DNA of 64,000 nt from Streptomyces sp. NBC_01214. GTDB taxonomy: Bacteria > Actinomycetota > Actinomycetes > Streptomycetales > Streptomycetaceae. Position numbers and translations under genes: made by a program. Positions within the stretch are counted from its first letter, which is position 1. The number at the start of each line of letters is the position of its first letter. The notes below the pieces were generated by a model. It made no database searches. It saw only the letters and a program-made list of their open reading frames with translations, and had not been told where the DNA came from. The DNA lies in assembly GCF_026340975.1 (NCBI RefSeq), contig NZ_JAPEOS010000001.1, forward strand, positions 2,006,501-2,070,500, in the 5' to 3' direction. Below, one piece after another: positions 35,970 through 43,436 of this stretch.

Positions 35970-36952
35970 GCGTCACCGGCCGGTTCGTCCGCGTCGACCA
36001 CGTCGACTGTGTCCAAGGGGTCTCGGGGGTCTCGGGGGTCTCAGGGGTCGCCGGGGGCGAAGGGGGCGAGGGCGTCCACCGCGTCGACGGGGTCCCGCTG
36101 CACGTCGTCGTCGAAGGCCGGGGGCCCGTGTGCGTCCTCAGCGCCGGGCTCGCCATGGCCTGGTTCGACTGGGACCAGGTCGTCGCACCACTCGTCGCCG
36201 CGGGCCGCACCGTCGTCCGCTTCGACCGCCCCGGACACGGCCTCAGCGGCCCCGCCACCGAGCCGCCCACCACCGCCGGGGAGGCCCACCGCATCGCCGG
36301 ACTGCTGGACGCGCTGGGGCTCGGCACCCGCGCCGCCGGACCCGTCACCGTCGTCGGGCACTCCATCGCCGCCTTCCACGTCGAAGCCTTCGCCCGCCTG
36401 TACCCCGAGCGCACCGCCGCGCTCGTCCTGGTCGACGGCAGCACCGAGGAGGCCCCGCACACGACCCTGCCCGTCGCACTGCGCACCGGGGCCGCCCGTG
36501 CCCTCGGCCGGGTTGTGACCGCCGCCGGACTGCCGGCCGCGCTGGGACCGCTGGCCCGCCGCGTCACCGTACGGGCCTCCCGCACCGGCGGCTCCGACCC
36601 GGCCGCACGGGAGCTCGTACGCCGCTGCTACCGCACCGGCCGGGTCTGGCGCGGCGCCCTGCTGGAGAACTGCCGCTACCTGGACATGGCCGCCGAGCTA
36701 CAGGCCCTGCGCGGGACGCACCCGCTGGCCGCCCCCACCACCGTCCTGGCCGGTCACGACGGCTCGGCCGGGCGCCCGGCCCTGCGCTGGCTGTCCCGGC
36801 AGGCGGACCTCGCCGACCTGCTCGGCGCCCGCTTCGAGGTCGCCGAACCCGCAGGCCACCTGGTCATGCTGGACCGCCCGGGCCAGGTGGCCCGGGCGGT
36901 CCTGGCAACGGCCGGGCAGGGTCAGACCCGGCAGGGTCAGACCCGCGCGTAG
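35966..36952 (+). CDS. Alpha/beta-hydrolase-fold protein
   Basis: A 328-residue alpha/beta hydrolase. After a low-complexity start (QGVSGVSGVSGV, residues 17-28) come the oxyanion region GRGPVCVLSAGLAMAWFDW, RFDRPGHGLSGPA, the nucleophile elbow VVGHSIAAF (Ser in GHSIA), and the C-terminal catalytic-His segment AEPAGHLVMLDRPGQV. The Ser-His-Asp type triad looks complete. Start GTG 35966 overlaps the upstream stop. The 3' end overlaps the convergent CBS gene by 16 bases and encodes a tandem QGQTRQGQTRA. Substrate unknown. Confidence 0.85.
   Translation: MSVTGRFVRVDHVDCVQGVSGVSGVSGVAGGEGGEGVHRVDGVPLHVVVEGRGPVCVLSAGLAMAWFDWDQVVAPLVAAGRTVVRFDRPGHGLSGPATEPPTTAGEAHRIAGLLDALGLGTRAAGPVTVVGHSIAAFHVEAFARLYPERTAALVLVDGSTEEAPHTTLPVALRTGAARALGRVVTAAGLPAALGPLARRVTVRASRTGGSDPAARELVRRCYRTGRVWRGALLENCRYLDMAAELQALRGTHPLAAPTTVLAGHDGSAGRPALRWLSRQADLADLLGARFEVAEPAGHLVMLDRPGQVARAVLATAGQGQTRQGQTRA
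36916..36945. repeat. Tandem 15-base repeat at the convergent gene overlap
   Basis: GCAGGGTCAGACCCG occurs at 36916-36930 and again at 36931-36945. Each copy holds the hairpin GGGT-CAG-ACCC. The pair spans the last codons of both the hydrolase (plus) and the CBS protein (minus) and may act as a terminator inside coding sequence. Confidence 0.75.
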
Positions 36953-37356
36953 ACCTTCTCCACGAAGGTGGCCATCTGGTCGTCGGAGAGGTGCTGGGCG
37001 AGGTCGGCCTCGCTGATCATGCCCACCAGCTTCTTGTTCCGGATCACGGGCAGCCGGCGGATCTGGTGGCTCTGCATCTCCTCCAGCACGTCACCGACGT
37101 CCGCGCCCGCGTCGATCCAGCGCGGGGTGCCCTGGGCCAGGTCACCGCAGGTGACCTTCGCCGGGTCGTGGCCCTTCGCCACGCAGTTCACGACGATGTC
37201 GCGGTCGGTGATGATGCCGCACAGCCGCTCTTCGGCGTCGCTGATGGGCAGGGCGCCCACATTGAGCCGGGCCATCAGCTGGGCGGCCCGGTCGAGGGTC
37301 TCGGTGGCGGGAATCCACTGGGCCCCGGGGTGCATGATGTCTGCGGCAGTGGTCAT
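36937..37356 (-). CDS. CBS-domain pair protein
   Basis: A 139-residue cytoplasmic protein made of two CBS domains (about 1-65 and 72-130), which usually bind adenosine nucleotides and sense energy or redox state. Repeats are clear: VGALPISDAEERLCGIITDRDIV and IRRLPVIRNKKLVGMISEADLAQH. ATG 37356 has AGGAGG eight bases upstream. It stands between the hydrolase and the DUF305 gene; no partner domain is fused. Its last 16 bases overlap the convergent hydrolase gene. Confidence 0.9.
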   Translation of the reverse strand: MTTAADIMHPGAQWIPATETLDRAAQLMARLNVGALPISDAEERLCGIITDRDIVVNCVAKGHDPAKVTCGDLAQGTPRWIDAGADVGDVLEEMQSHQIRRLPVIRNKKLVGMISEADLAQHLSDDQMATFVEKVYARV

Positions 37357-37517
37357 CGCTGAACCTCCTGAGCACACCGTTCGACACCGGGCGCGGACGC
37401 GTCCGGCGCGGCGCGGTCCCCCACGGGCCGGTACGGGTCCCCCACGGCGGCCACACGGCCGAGCACACGCCCGTACGGGTGAGAGGGCGCCTCTCACCAC
37501 GGTACGGGCGTGTCCCG

Positions 37518-38291
37518 TCACCCGCGCGGCGCGGCTCCGCGCTGCCGCAGCATGTCCGCCATCAAGGTGAGCTCCGAGCGCTGCGCGTCGACCATGCCCT
37601 GCGCCAGCGCCTTCTCGACCGGGGTCTCGCACTGCTGCGCACAGCCCTCGGCCATCGTGACGCCGCCCTTGTGGTGGTCGGTCATCAGCTGGAGGAACAG
37701 CACTTCCGCGTCCCGGCCCGAGGCGGCGCCCAGCTGGTCCAGCTCCTCTTTGGTGGCCATGCCCGGCATCAGCGCGCCGGGCTTCGCTGCGTCGTGCCCC
37801 GCGTGGCCGCCGTGACCGCCCGCGGCCCCCATCCAGGACATCGGCGGCTCGCCGGCCACCACCTTCGGTAGCCCCCACAGGTCCAGCCAGCCGAGCAGCA
37901 TGCCCCGCTGGTTGGCCTGGGTGTTGGCGATGTCGTAGGCGAGGGTGCGCACCGCTTCGTCCTGGGTGCGGTCGCGGACGATGAAGGACATCTCCACCGC
38001 CTGCTGGTGGTGCACCGCCATGTCGCGGGCGAAGCCCGCGTCCGGCGACCGGAGCTCCGGAGTGCGGGGCGCTGCCGTACGGTCCGACGGTCCGGAACCG
38101 GCGGAACCGCCGCCGTTCGCGGCGGCCACCGTGGCGGCCGCCGCGAACAGCAGGGCCAGCAGGACGGCCGTGCCCGCGACCCAGTACGTACGGGGGACGG
38201 GACGGTCCGGGCGTGCCGGGCGGACGGGCTCGGCCGTGGAGACCGGGTCGGTCGGGGGGACCGGGTCGGTCGGGGGGACCGGGCGGCTCAC
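37518..38291 (-). CDS. DUF305 extracytoplasmic protein
   Basis: A 257-residue protein with one N-terminal membrane helix (WVAGTAVLLALLFAAAATVAAA) and an outer DUF305 domain. Paired His motifs of the family are present: MAVHHQQAVEMSFIV and MTDHHKGGVTMAE, plus a His-rich GGHGGHAGHD segment. DUF305 proteins are often near copper and metal genes, and the His pairs look metal-binding. GTG 38291 overlaps the DUF3105 stop (GTGA), so the two are coupled. The cytoplasmic start is rich in PTDPV repeats. Confidence 0.9.
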   Translation of the reverse strand: MSRPVPPTDPVPPTDPVSTAEPVRPARPDRPVPRTYWVAGTAVLLALLFAAAATVAAANGGGSAGSGPSDRTAAPRTPELRSPDAGFARDMAVHHQQAVEMSFIVRDRTQDEAVRTLAYDIANTQANQRGMLLGWLDLWGLPKVVAGEPPMSWMGAAGGHGGHAGHDAAKPGALMPGMATKEELDQLGAASGRDAEVLFLQLMTDHHKGGVTMAEGCAQQCETPVEKALAQGMVDAQRSELTLMADMLRQRGAAPRG

Positions 38292-38989
38292 TTGCCGGCC
38301 ACCCCGCTCGTGCAGGCCGCGCCCGGCTCCGGGGTCTGCTCGCCCTGCACGTACTTCGTGAAGAACTGCGACACCCGCGGGTCGTCCGCGCTGTCCACGG
38401 CCAGCTGCTTGCCCCACGCGCTGAGCACGATCGAGCCGGTCTGCTCCTTGACCGGGCTCATCAGCGTGTACGGCATCTTGCCGACGGTCGCGGCGAGCTT
38501 GTCCACGTCGGCCTTGGGGGCCTTCTCGTTGTACGTCACCCAGACCGCGCCGTGCTCCAGCGAGTGCACGGCGTTCACCTCCGGCACCGGGTTCTTGTAG
38601 ACGTCACCGTTGCAGTTCATCCAGCGGGGGTGGTGGTCACCGCCGACCGGCGGGTTCATCTCGTACTTCACCGGGGTCTCGACGTGGTTGCGGCCCAGCG
38701 TCTTCGCGTCCCAGAGCTGCTCGCCCGCGACCGGCTGCTTGCGGATCTCCTCGGCCTCCTTGCGGATCTTCTCCGCGGCCGCCTGCTTGCGCTGCTCGTC
38801 CTGCTTCTGCTCGATCAGCACCCATGCGCCGAAGCCGACGAGGCCGACGACGATGGCCGACGCGGCCGTGATCGCGATGGCCTTGTTGCGCCGCTCCCGG
38901 ATCTGGTCGGCGCGGCGCATCTCGGCTATGCGCGCCTGACGGGAGTTCGGGTCGGTGTTCTGGTTGGTCCTGCCGGACTTGCTGGCCAT
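38288..38989 (-). CDS. DUF3105 membrane-anchored protein
   Basis: A 233-residue protein: a charged N-terminus, one membrane helix (AIAITAASAIVVGLVGFGAWVLI), a coiled Lys/Glu/Gln stretch, and an outer DUF3105 domain. The family pattern is clear: YEMNPPVGGDHHPRWMNCNGDVY, HSLEHGAVWVTY and the final GAACTSG. Conserved His and Cys residues suggest metal or redox chemistry, but the function is unproven. Start ATG 38989. It is translationally coupled to DUF305, a pairing common in actinobacteria and often near copper oxidases. Confidence 0.9.
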   Translation of the reverse strand: MASKSGRTNQNTDPNSRQARIAEMRRADQIRERRNKAIAITAASAIVVGLVGFGAWVLIEQKQDEQRKQAAAEKIRKEAEEIRKQPVAGEQLWDAKTLGRNHVETPVKYEMNPPVGGDHHPRWMNCNGDVYKNPVPEVNAVHSLEHGAVWVTYNEKAPKADVDKLAATVGKMPYTLMSPVKEQTGSIVLSAWGKQLAVDSADDPRVSQFFTKYVQGEQTPEPGAACTSGVAGK

Positions 38990-39047
38990 GTGCCCTGGTT
39001 TCCTTCTGCTGAGGGGGGTGGATGAACGCGAAACCGAACCGGACCGC

Positions 39048-39452
39048 TCAGGTCCGCAGCACCTGGAGGGCAAACAGGTCAGGGGCGCGCGGCGGAGCCC
39101 CGTACAGCCGGATCCGCGATGCCCCGGAGGCGATCGCGGCGGGCGCCGGCGCACCCACGGGGCCGGTCACGGCGGGCGGCGGAACGGGCAGCACGCCCGG
39201 AGTGATGCGCGTGCGCGGCGAGCAGCCGGGCAGGTCGTACGGAGACACGCAGACGGCGTGCGCCGGCGCCCCGGCCCCCGCTCCCGCCCCTGCCTGCTGT
39301 ACTTGCGCACCCGGCGACGGGACGTGCGACTCGCCCGATCGCGTACACAGCAGCACCGTGCCGGCCAGCACCGCGAAGACGACCAACAGGACGGCACGCC
39401 GGAGCCCGGGACGTCCGCGACGCCCCGACTGCGTGTGCTGCCGGCCCCCCAT
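39048..39452 (-). CDS. Small secreted or single-pass hypothetical protein
   Basis: A 134-residue protein with a basic start (GRRGRPGLRRA), one helix (VLLVVFAVLAGTVLLCT), and a Pro/Ala/Gly-rich outer tail with two closely spaced cysteines (AVCVSPYDLPGC). I recognise no family. It ends 58 bases before the DUF3105 start on the same strand, so the three may form one unit. The opposite strand is divergent glnA2. Being short and low in complexity, it is less certain than its neighbours. Confidence 0.55.
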   Translation of the reverse strand: MGGRQHTQSGRRGRPGLRRAVLLVVFAVLAGTVLLCTRSGESHVPSPGAQVQQAGAGAGAGAPAHAVCVSPYDLPGCSPRTRITPGVLPVPPPAVTGPVGAPAPAAIASGASRIRLYGAPPRAPDLFALQVLRT

Positions 39453-39521
39453 GGGCGCAGATGGTAATGCTCATGACTGCTCCCAGGTCAGTGCGGGGGT
39501 GCCGCGAGCTTTCCCGTGTGC

Positions 39522-39537
39522 GTAATGTGGCGGAAAC
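39522..39537 (+). promoter_or_regulatory. Candidate GlnR box upstream of glnA2
   Basis: GTAAT-N6-GAAAC (GTAATGTGGCGGAAAC) fits the actinomycete GlnR motif gTnAc-n6-GaAAc at nine of ten defined positions. It lies 88 bases before glnA2. Only one a-b pair is seen, whereas strong GlnR promoters usually have two. Confidence 0.5.
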
Positions 39538-39624
39538 CACGACTGGCGATACTGGGCGCGCCCGACTGTGCCCCGACGGTCGAGGCGGTGGTGCACAGGC
39601 CGTCTGAACTGCGAGGATGAAGGC

Positions 39625-40986
39625 ATGGACAAGCAGCAGGAATTCGTCCTCCGGACGCTTGAGGAGCGAGACATCCGCTTCGTGCGCCTGTGGTTCACCG
39701 ACGTACTGGGCTTCCTCAAGTCCGTCGCGGTCGCACCGGCGGAGCTGGAGCAGGCCTTCGACGAGGGCATCGGGTTCGACGGCTCCGCGATCGAGGGCTT
39801 CGCGCGGGTCTACGAGTCCGACATGATCGCCAAGCCGGACCCGAGCACGTTCCAGATACTGCCGTGGCGCGCGGAGGCCCCCGGGACCGCCCGGATGTTC
39901 TGCGACATCCTGATGCCGGACGGCTCGCCGTCCTTCGCGGACCCGCGCTACGTCCTCAAGCGCATCCTGGCCAAGACCTCCGACCTGGGCTTCACCTTCT
40001 ACACCCACCCGGAGATCGAGTTCTTCCTGCTGAAGGACAAGCCGCTGGACGGCACCCGCCCGGTCCCGGCCGACAACTCCGGCTACTTCGACCACACCCC
40101 GCAGAACGTGGGCATGGACTTCCGCCGCCAGGCGATCACCATGCTCGAATCGATGGGCATCTCGGTGGAGTTCAGCCACCACGAGGGCGCCCCCGGCCAG
40201 CAGGAGATCGACCTCCGCTACGCCGACGCGCTCTCCACGGCCGACAACATCATGACCTTCCGCCTGGTCATGAAGCAGGTGGCCCTCGAGCAGGGCGTGC
40301 AGGCCACCTTCATGCCGAAGCCGTTCTCGGAATACCCCGGCTCGGGCATGCACACCCACCTCTCCCTCTTCGAGGGAGACCGCAACGCCTTCTACGAGTC
40401 GGGTGCCGAGTACCAGCTCTCCAAGGTCGGCCGCTCCTTCATCGCGGGCCTGCTGAAGCACGCCGCCGAGACGGCGGCGGTCACCAACCAGTGGGTCAAC
40501 TCGTACAAGCGCATCTGGGGCGGCTCCTCCCGCAGCGCCGGCGCGGGCGGCGAGGCCCCCTCGTACATCTGCTGGGGCCACAACAACCGCTCGGCCCTGA
40601 TCCGCGTCCCGATGTACAAGCCGGGCAAGACGGGCTCCTCGCGCGTCGAGGTCCGCTCGATCGACTCGGGTGCCAACCCGTACCTCACCTACGCCGTCCT
40701 CCTCGCGGCCGGCCTCAAGGGCATCGAAGAGGGCTACGAACTCCCGGCGGGCGCCGACGACGACGTCTGGGCCCTCTCCGACGCCGAACGCCGCGCGATG
40801 GGCATCGAACCCCTCCCGCAGAACCTCGGCGAGGCCATCTCCCTGATGGAACGCAGCGAACTGGTCGCCGAAACCCTCGGCGAGCACGTCTTCGACTTCT
40901 TCCTGCGCAACAAGAAGCAGGAGTGGGAGGAATACCGGAGCGAGGTCACGGCCTTCGAACTCCGCAAGAACCTCCCGGTGCTGTAA
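39625..40986 (+). CDS. glnA2: GlnA2-type glutamine-synthetase-like enzyme (likely gamma-glutamylpolyamine synthetase)
   Basis: A 453-residue type I glutamine-synthetase-family protein closely similar to mycobacterial GlnA2: it opens with KQQEFVLRTLEERDIRFVRL and ends with FELRKNLPVL. ATP and metal motifs (HPEIEFFLL, FSHHEGAPGQQEIDLRYADAL, MPKPFSEYPGSGMHTHLSL) are intact. Trp382 stands where true bacterial GlnA has the adenylylated Tyr (NLYDLPPEE), so GlnE should not modify it. The Streptomyces coelicolor GlnA2 has been shown to glutamylate polyamines rather than make glutamine, and that is the better call here. ATG 39625; a candidate GlnR box lies upstream. Confidence 0.92.
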   Translation: MDKQQEFVLRTLEERDIRFVRLWFTDVLGFLKSVAVAPAELEQAFDEGIGFDGSAIEGFARVYESDMIAKPDPSTFQILPWRAEAPGTARMFCDILMPDGSPSFADPRYVLKRILAKTSDLGFTFYTHPEIEFFLLKDKPLDGTRPVPADNSGYFDHTPQNVGMDFRRQAITMLESMGISVEFSHHEGAPGQQEIDLRYADALSTADNIMTFRLVMKQVALEQGVQATFMPKPFSEYPGSGMHTHLSLFEGDRNAFYESGAEYQLSKVGRSFIAGLLKHAAETAAVTNQWVNSYKRIWGGSSRSAGAGGEAPSYICWGHNNRSALIRVPMYKPGKTGSSRVEVRSIDSGANPYLTYAVLLAAGLKGIEEGYELPAGADDDVWALSDAERRAMGIEPLPQNLGEAISLMERSELVAETLGEHVFDFFLRNKKQEWEEYRSEVTAFELRKNLPVL

Positions 40987-41007
40987 GGGCAGGTCAGCGC
41001 GCGCGTC

Positions 41008-41044
41008 ACTCCGGGCCGGTGGTCGACGACCACCGGCCCGGAGT
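41008..41044. terminator. Perfect 18-bp hairpin terminator of glnA2
   Basis: Arms 41008-41025 and 41027-41044 are perfectly complementary around a central A (a working loop of TCGACGA). It lies 22 bases after the glnA2 stop and five bases before the end of the convergent gene, serving both. Confidence 0.88.
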
Positions 41045-41048
41045 CGTC

Positions 41049-41807
41049 TCAGAGGCCGTCGCGCTCTATCAGTGAGCCGTCAGGGGCCAGCGTGTAGATC
41101 CGTGGCGTGCCCATTCTTTCTGTGGCCTGCCGCAGAGCCGCTTCCTTTTCGGCGGGGTCGGGGGCGTGTGGGTCCGATATGCGAAAGCCGTGCAGTTCGA
41201 TGCTGTCGGCGTCGACGTCCGCGGGCTCGGGAAGGCCCTCTTGGATGAAGCCGCAGAGCGAACGCAGTGCGTCTTCTCCGAGCTCCAGGGGGTGGAAGGG
41301 CAATGCGTACGGTTCCTCTTCCTCGCCAGGCCAAGGAATGACGTCCGCCGGGCGGTCCCCGGCCCAGTAGGGAAGCTCGAAGGAGAGCGGTTCCCCGATG
41401 TTCTCGATGATTCCGTCGTCCGGGGACAAGCTCAGGGAGCGGATGAGGCGTCCGTCCTCCCAGACGGCGAACGCCAGCCAGTCGACCACGCTGTGCATGG
41501 CATGCAGGACCAATCGTCGGCCGGCACTCGCTGCCACGAGGTGCTCGGGAAGCCGTGACGGGAAATCGATCATCACGCGCCGATCGCAGATGACCTCCAC
41601 GCCCGGCCAGCTCGCCGCATACGTCGTTCCCTCGGGGGGATAGACGCCCTCCCCCAGGACCGAACCCCGAGCTCCTTCGATCTCACAGCCCGCATACAGG
41701 CGCCGCACCATGCGGGACGTTTGCTCCCAGTCCGCCGCACCCACCTGGAGGAGCAGGGCCGGCACATCTCCATCGGCATACACGAGCAGACCGGTCTTGG
41801 CTCCCAA
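41049..41807 (-). CDS. Hypothetical protein, DUF6928-like
   Basis: A 252-residue soluble acidic protein. It begins LGAKTGLLVYADGDVPALL, which matches what I know of the actinobacterial DUF6928 family; the middle has PEHLVAASAGRRLVLHAMHSVVDWLAFAVWEDGRLIRSLSLSPDDGIIENIGEPLSFELPYW. TTG 41807 is chosen over 41846 because GGAGG lies four bases before it and because the family starts at that residue. No membrane segments and no known catalytic motif. It converges on glnA2. GC and codon use resemble neighbours but the gene is slightly less GC-biased. Confidence 0.78.
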   Translation of the reverse strand: MGAKTGLLVYADGDVPALLLQVGAADWEQTSRMVRRLYAGCEIEGARGSVLGEGVYPPEGTTYAASWPGVEVICDRRVMIDFPSRLPEHLVAASAGRRLVLHAMHSVVDWLAFAVWEDGRLIRSLSLSPDDGIIENIGEPLSFELPYWAGDRPADVIPWPGEEEEPYALPFHPLELGEDALRSLCGFIQEGLPEPADVDADSIELHGFRISDPHAPDPAEKEAALRQATERMGTPRIYTLAPDGSLIERDGL

Positions 41808-42016
41808 TGTTCCTCCCCCATCCGCAATGTCCCATCGTGGCTGCACCGTATCCGCCGGCTCTGACAGAGGTCATGGCCTTCGAGGTCCGCGAAAGCCTCT
41901 CCCGGTGCTGTAGCCGCAGGTCAGCGTGTGCGTCATCCGGGGTGGCGGCGCCTAGCATGTGGCTGTCGTCGGGTGCGACGGGTTGGCGGCGGGTCGTGCG
42001 CGGTGGAAGGGGTGGC

Positions 42017-42556
42017 GTGAGCAGGAGCAAGGGCTGGGGCGTGGGGGCGGCGGTCGTGGGGGTCGCGGTGTTCGCCGGGGTGCTCGTGGTCGGTGGGGCC
42101 GTGTTGGCTTCGGGGGAGGAGGACGGTCTCGACGGCAGTTGGGTGCGGGAGCCCGCCGGGGCGGAGGTCGCGGCCCGCGCCGGGGGAGATCCGTCGCGGG
42201 GCACGGTCACGGCGGAGCTCGCCGCCGCCGCGGCTGCGGCCGGGCTCGCCCCGGGTGACGCATTCCCCCCGGAGGAGGGCGAGCTCGCCGACTGCATCGC
42301 TGACTGGAGGGGCGACGGCCCCGCCGACGACGGCCGGCTGGCGGCCCTCGAAACCGCTCTGGAGGAACGCGGCTGGCAGGTCACGGCCCGCCAGGGCGGG
42401 CCCGCTCCGAAGGTGGCCCTCAAGAGCGGATCCTGGCGCCTGCAGTTCACCAACGGCGGCCTCCTCGACAACTTTTCGCTGGTGGCCACCCGATCCGGCC
42501 GCACCTGTGAAGAGGCCTTCCGCCGCGCCGAAGCGACCCGCGGCCCGCGCGGTTAG
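42017..42556 (+). CDS. Small secreted or membrane-anchored hypothetical protein
   Basis: A 179-residue protein with one N-terminal helix (GVGAAVVGVAVFAGVLVVGGAVLA) and an outer domain with a Cys in LADCIADWRG and another in TCEEAFRRAE. No family recognised. GTG 42017 follows AAGGGG; upstream frames to 41807 lack character. The IS5-type element begins exactly where this gene ends (its stop TAG at 42554-42556 overlaps the target-site bases), so the stop codon is shared with the insertion junction, and the gene could have been longer before insertion. Confidence 0.6.
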   Translation: MSRSKGWGVGAAVVGVAVFAGVLVVGGAVLASGEEDGLDGSWVREPAGAEVAARAGGDPSRGTVTAELAAAAAAAGLAPGDAFPPEEGELADCIADWRGDGPADDGRLAALETALEERGWQVTARQGGPAPKVALKSGSWRLQFTNGGLLDNFSLVATRSGRTCEEAFRRAEATRGPRG

Positions 42557-43412
42557 ACGTCATCTCATTTGGAGGATTGGGTAGGCTGTCGATCGTGGTG
42601 GGGATTGTTGACCGGCTGGTGCCGGATGAGTTGTGGGTACTGTTCCAGCGGGTCGTGCCGGAGGCGCCGTCGCGACCGCAGGGCGGTGGTCGGCGTCGGC
42701 ATGGCGACCGGGAAGTACTCGCCGCGATCGTGTTCGTTGCCACGTCGGGCTGTACGTGGCAACAGTTGCCGACGGCGTCGTTCGGGCCGTCGGGGGCGAC
42801 GGCTCACCGGCGTTTTTCCGAGTGGAGCAAGGCCCGGGTGTGGGCCAAGCTCCACCGCCTGGTCCTCGACGAGCTCGGCGCCCGCGGTGAGCTGGACTGG
42901 TCCCGCTGCGCGATCGACTCGGTGAACATGCGGGCCCTGAAAAGGGGGACCTGACAGGTCCGAATCCTGTCGACAGGGGCAAGTTCGGATCAAAGATCCA
43001 TTTGATCACCGAGCGGACCGGTCTGCCCCTGTCCGTCGGAATCTCGGGCGCGAACCTGCACGACAGCCAGGCCCTCGAACCCCTCGTCCGCGGCATACCG
43101 CCCATCCGTTCACGCCGCGGACGCCGACGACGCAAGCCCGCCAAGCTCCACGCAGACAAGGGTTACGACTACGCCCACCTGCGACGATGGTTACGCGGAC
43201 GCGGCATCAAGCACCGCATAGCCCGCAGAGGCATCGAGTCCTCACAGCGACTGGGCCGCCACCGCTGGACCATCGAACGCACCATGGCCTGGCTCGCCGG
43301 CTGCCGCCGCCTCCACCGCCGCTACGAACGCAAAGCCGAACACTTCCTCGCCTTCGCCAGCATCGCCTGCACCCTCATCTGCTACCGAAGACTCACCAAA
43401 TGAGATGACCTC
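42556..43412. mobile_element. Complete IS5-family (IS1031-like) insertion sequence
   Basis: An 857-base element. Ends are GACGTCATCTCATTTGG at the left (42556-42572) and, read inward on the other strand, GAGGTCATCTCATTTGG at the right (43396-43412): a 17-base terminal inverted repeat with one mismatch. It is flanked by TTA on both sides (42553-42555 and 43413-43415), a 3-base TNA duplication as made by IS1031-type members. Inside is a single transposase in two overlapping frames. Both ends and the DDE residues are intact, so the element may be active. Confidence 0.85.
42577..43403 (+). CDS. IS5-family DDE transposase, expressed by -1 frameshift
   Basis: Two frames encode one transposase of about 275 residues. 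Frame one (42577-42954) holds the N-terminal helix region and the first catalytic Asp in CAIDSVNM. It stops at TGA 42952. Frame two (to 43403) holds the second Asp in HADKGYDYAHLRRWL and the Glu in WTIERTMAWL. The join is at AAAAGGGGG (42940-42948), where a -1 slip gives KKGDLTGPNPVDRGKFGSK in full family register. Programmed frameshifting is typical of such elements; a plain disabling mutation is the alternative. The first start is TTG 42577 or GTG 42595. Confidence 0.85.
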
Positions 43413-43436
43413 TTAGTACGGAGGTCCCCGGCCGCC

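Noticed and set aside
42017..42556. Interruption of the hypothetical gene by the IS
   Set aside because: The stop codon lies at the insertion edge, but the frame after the right end does not clearly resume the same protein, so disruption cannot be shown.
42559..43409. Shorter IS ends based only on the 14-base perfect match
   Set aside because: Extending three bases gives GA(C/G) ends flanked by TTA duplications, a better fit to IS1031-type elements.
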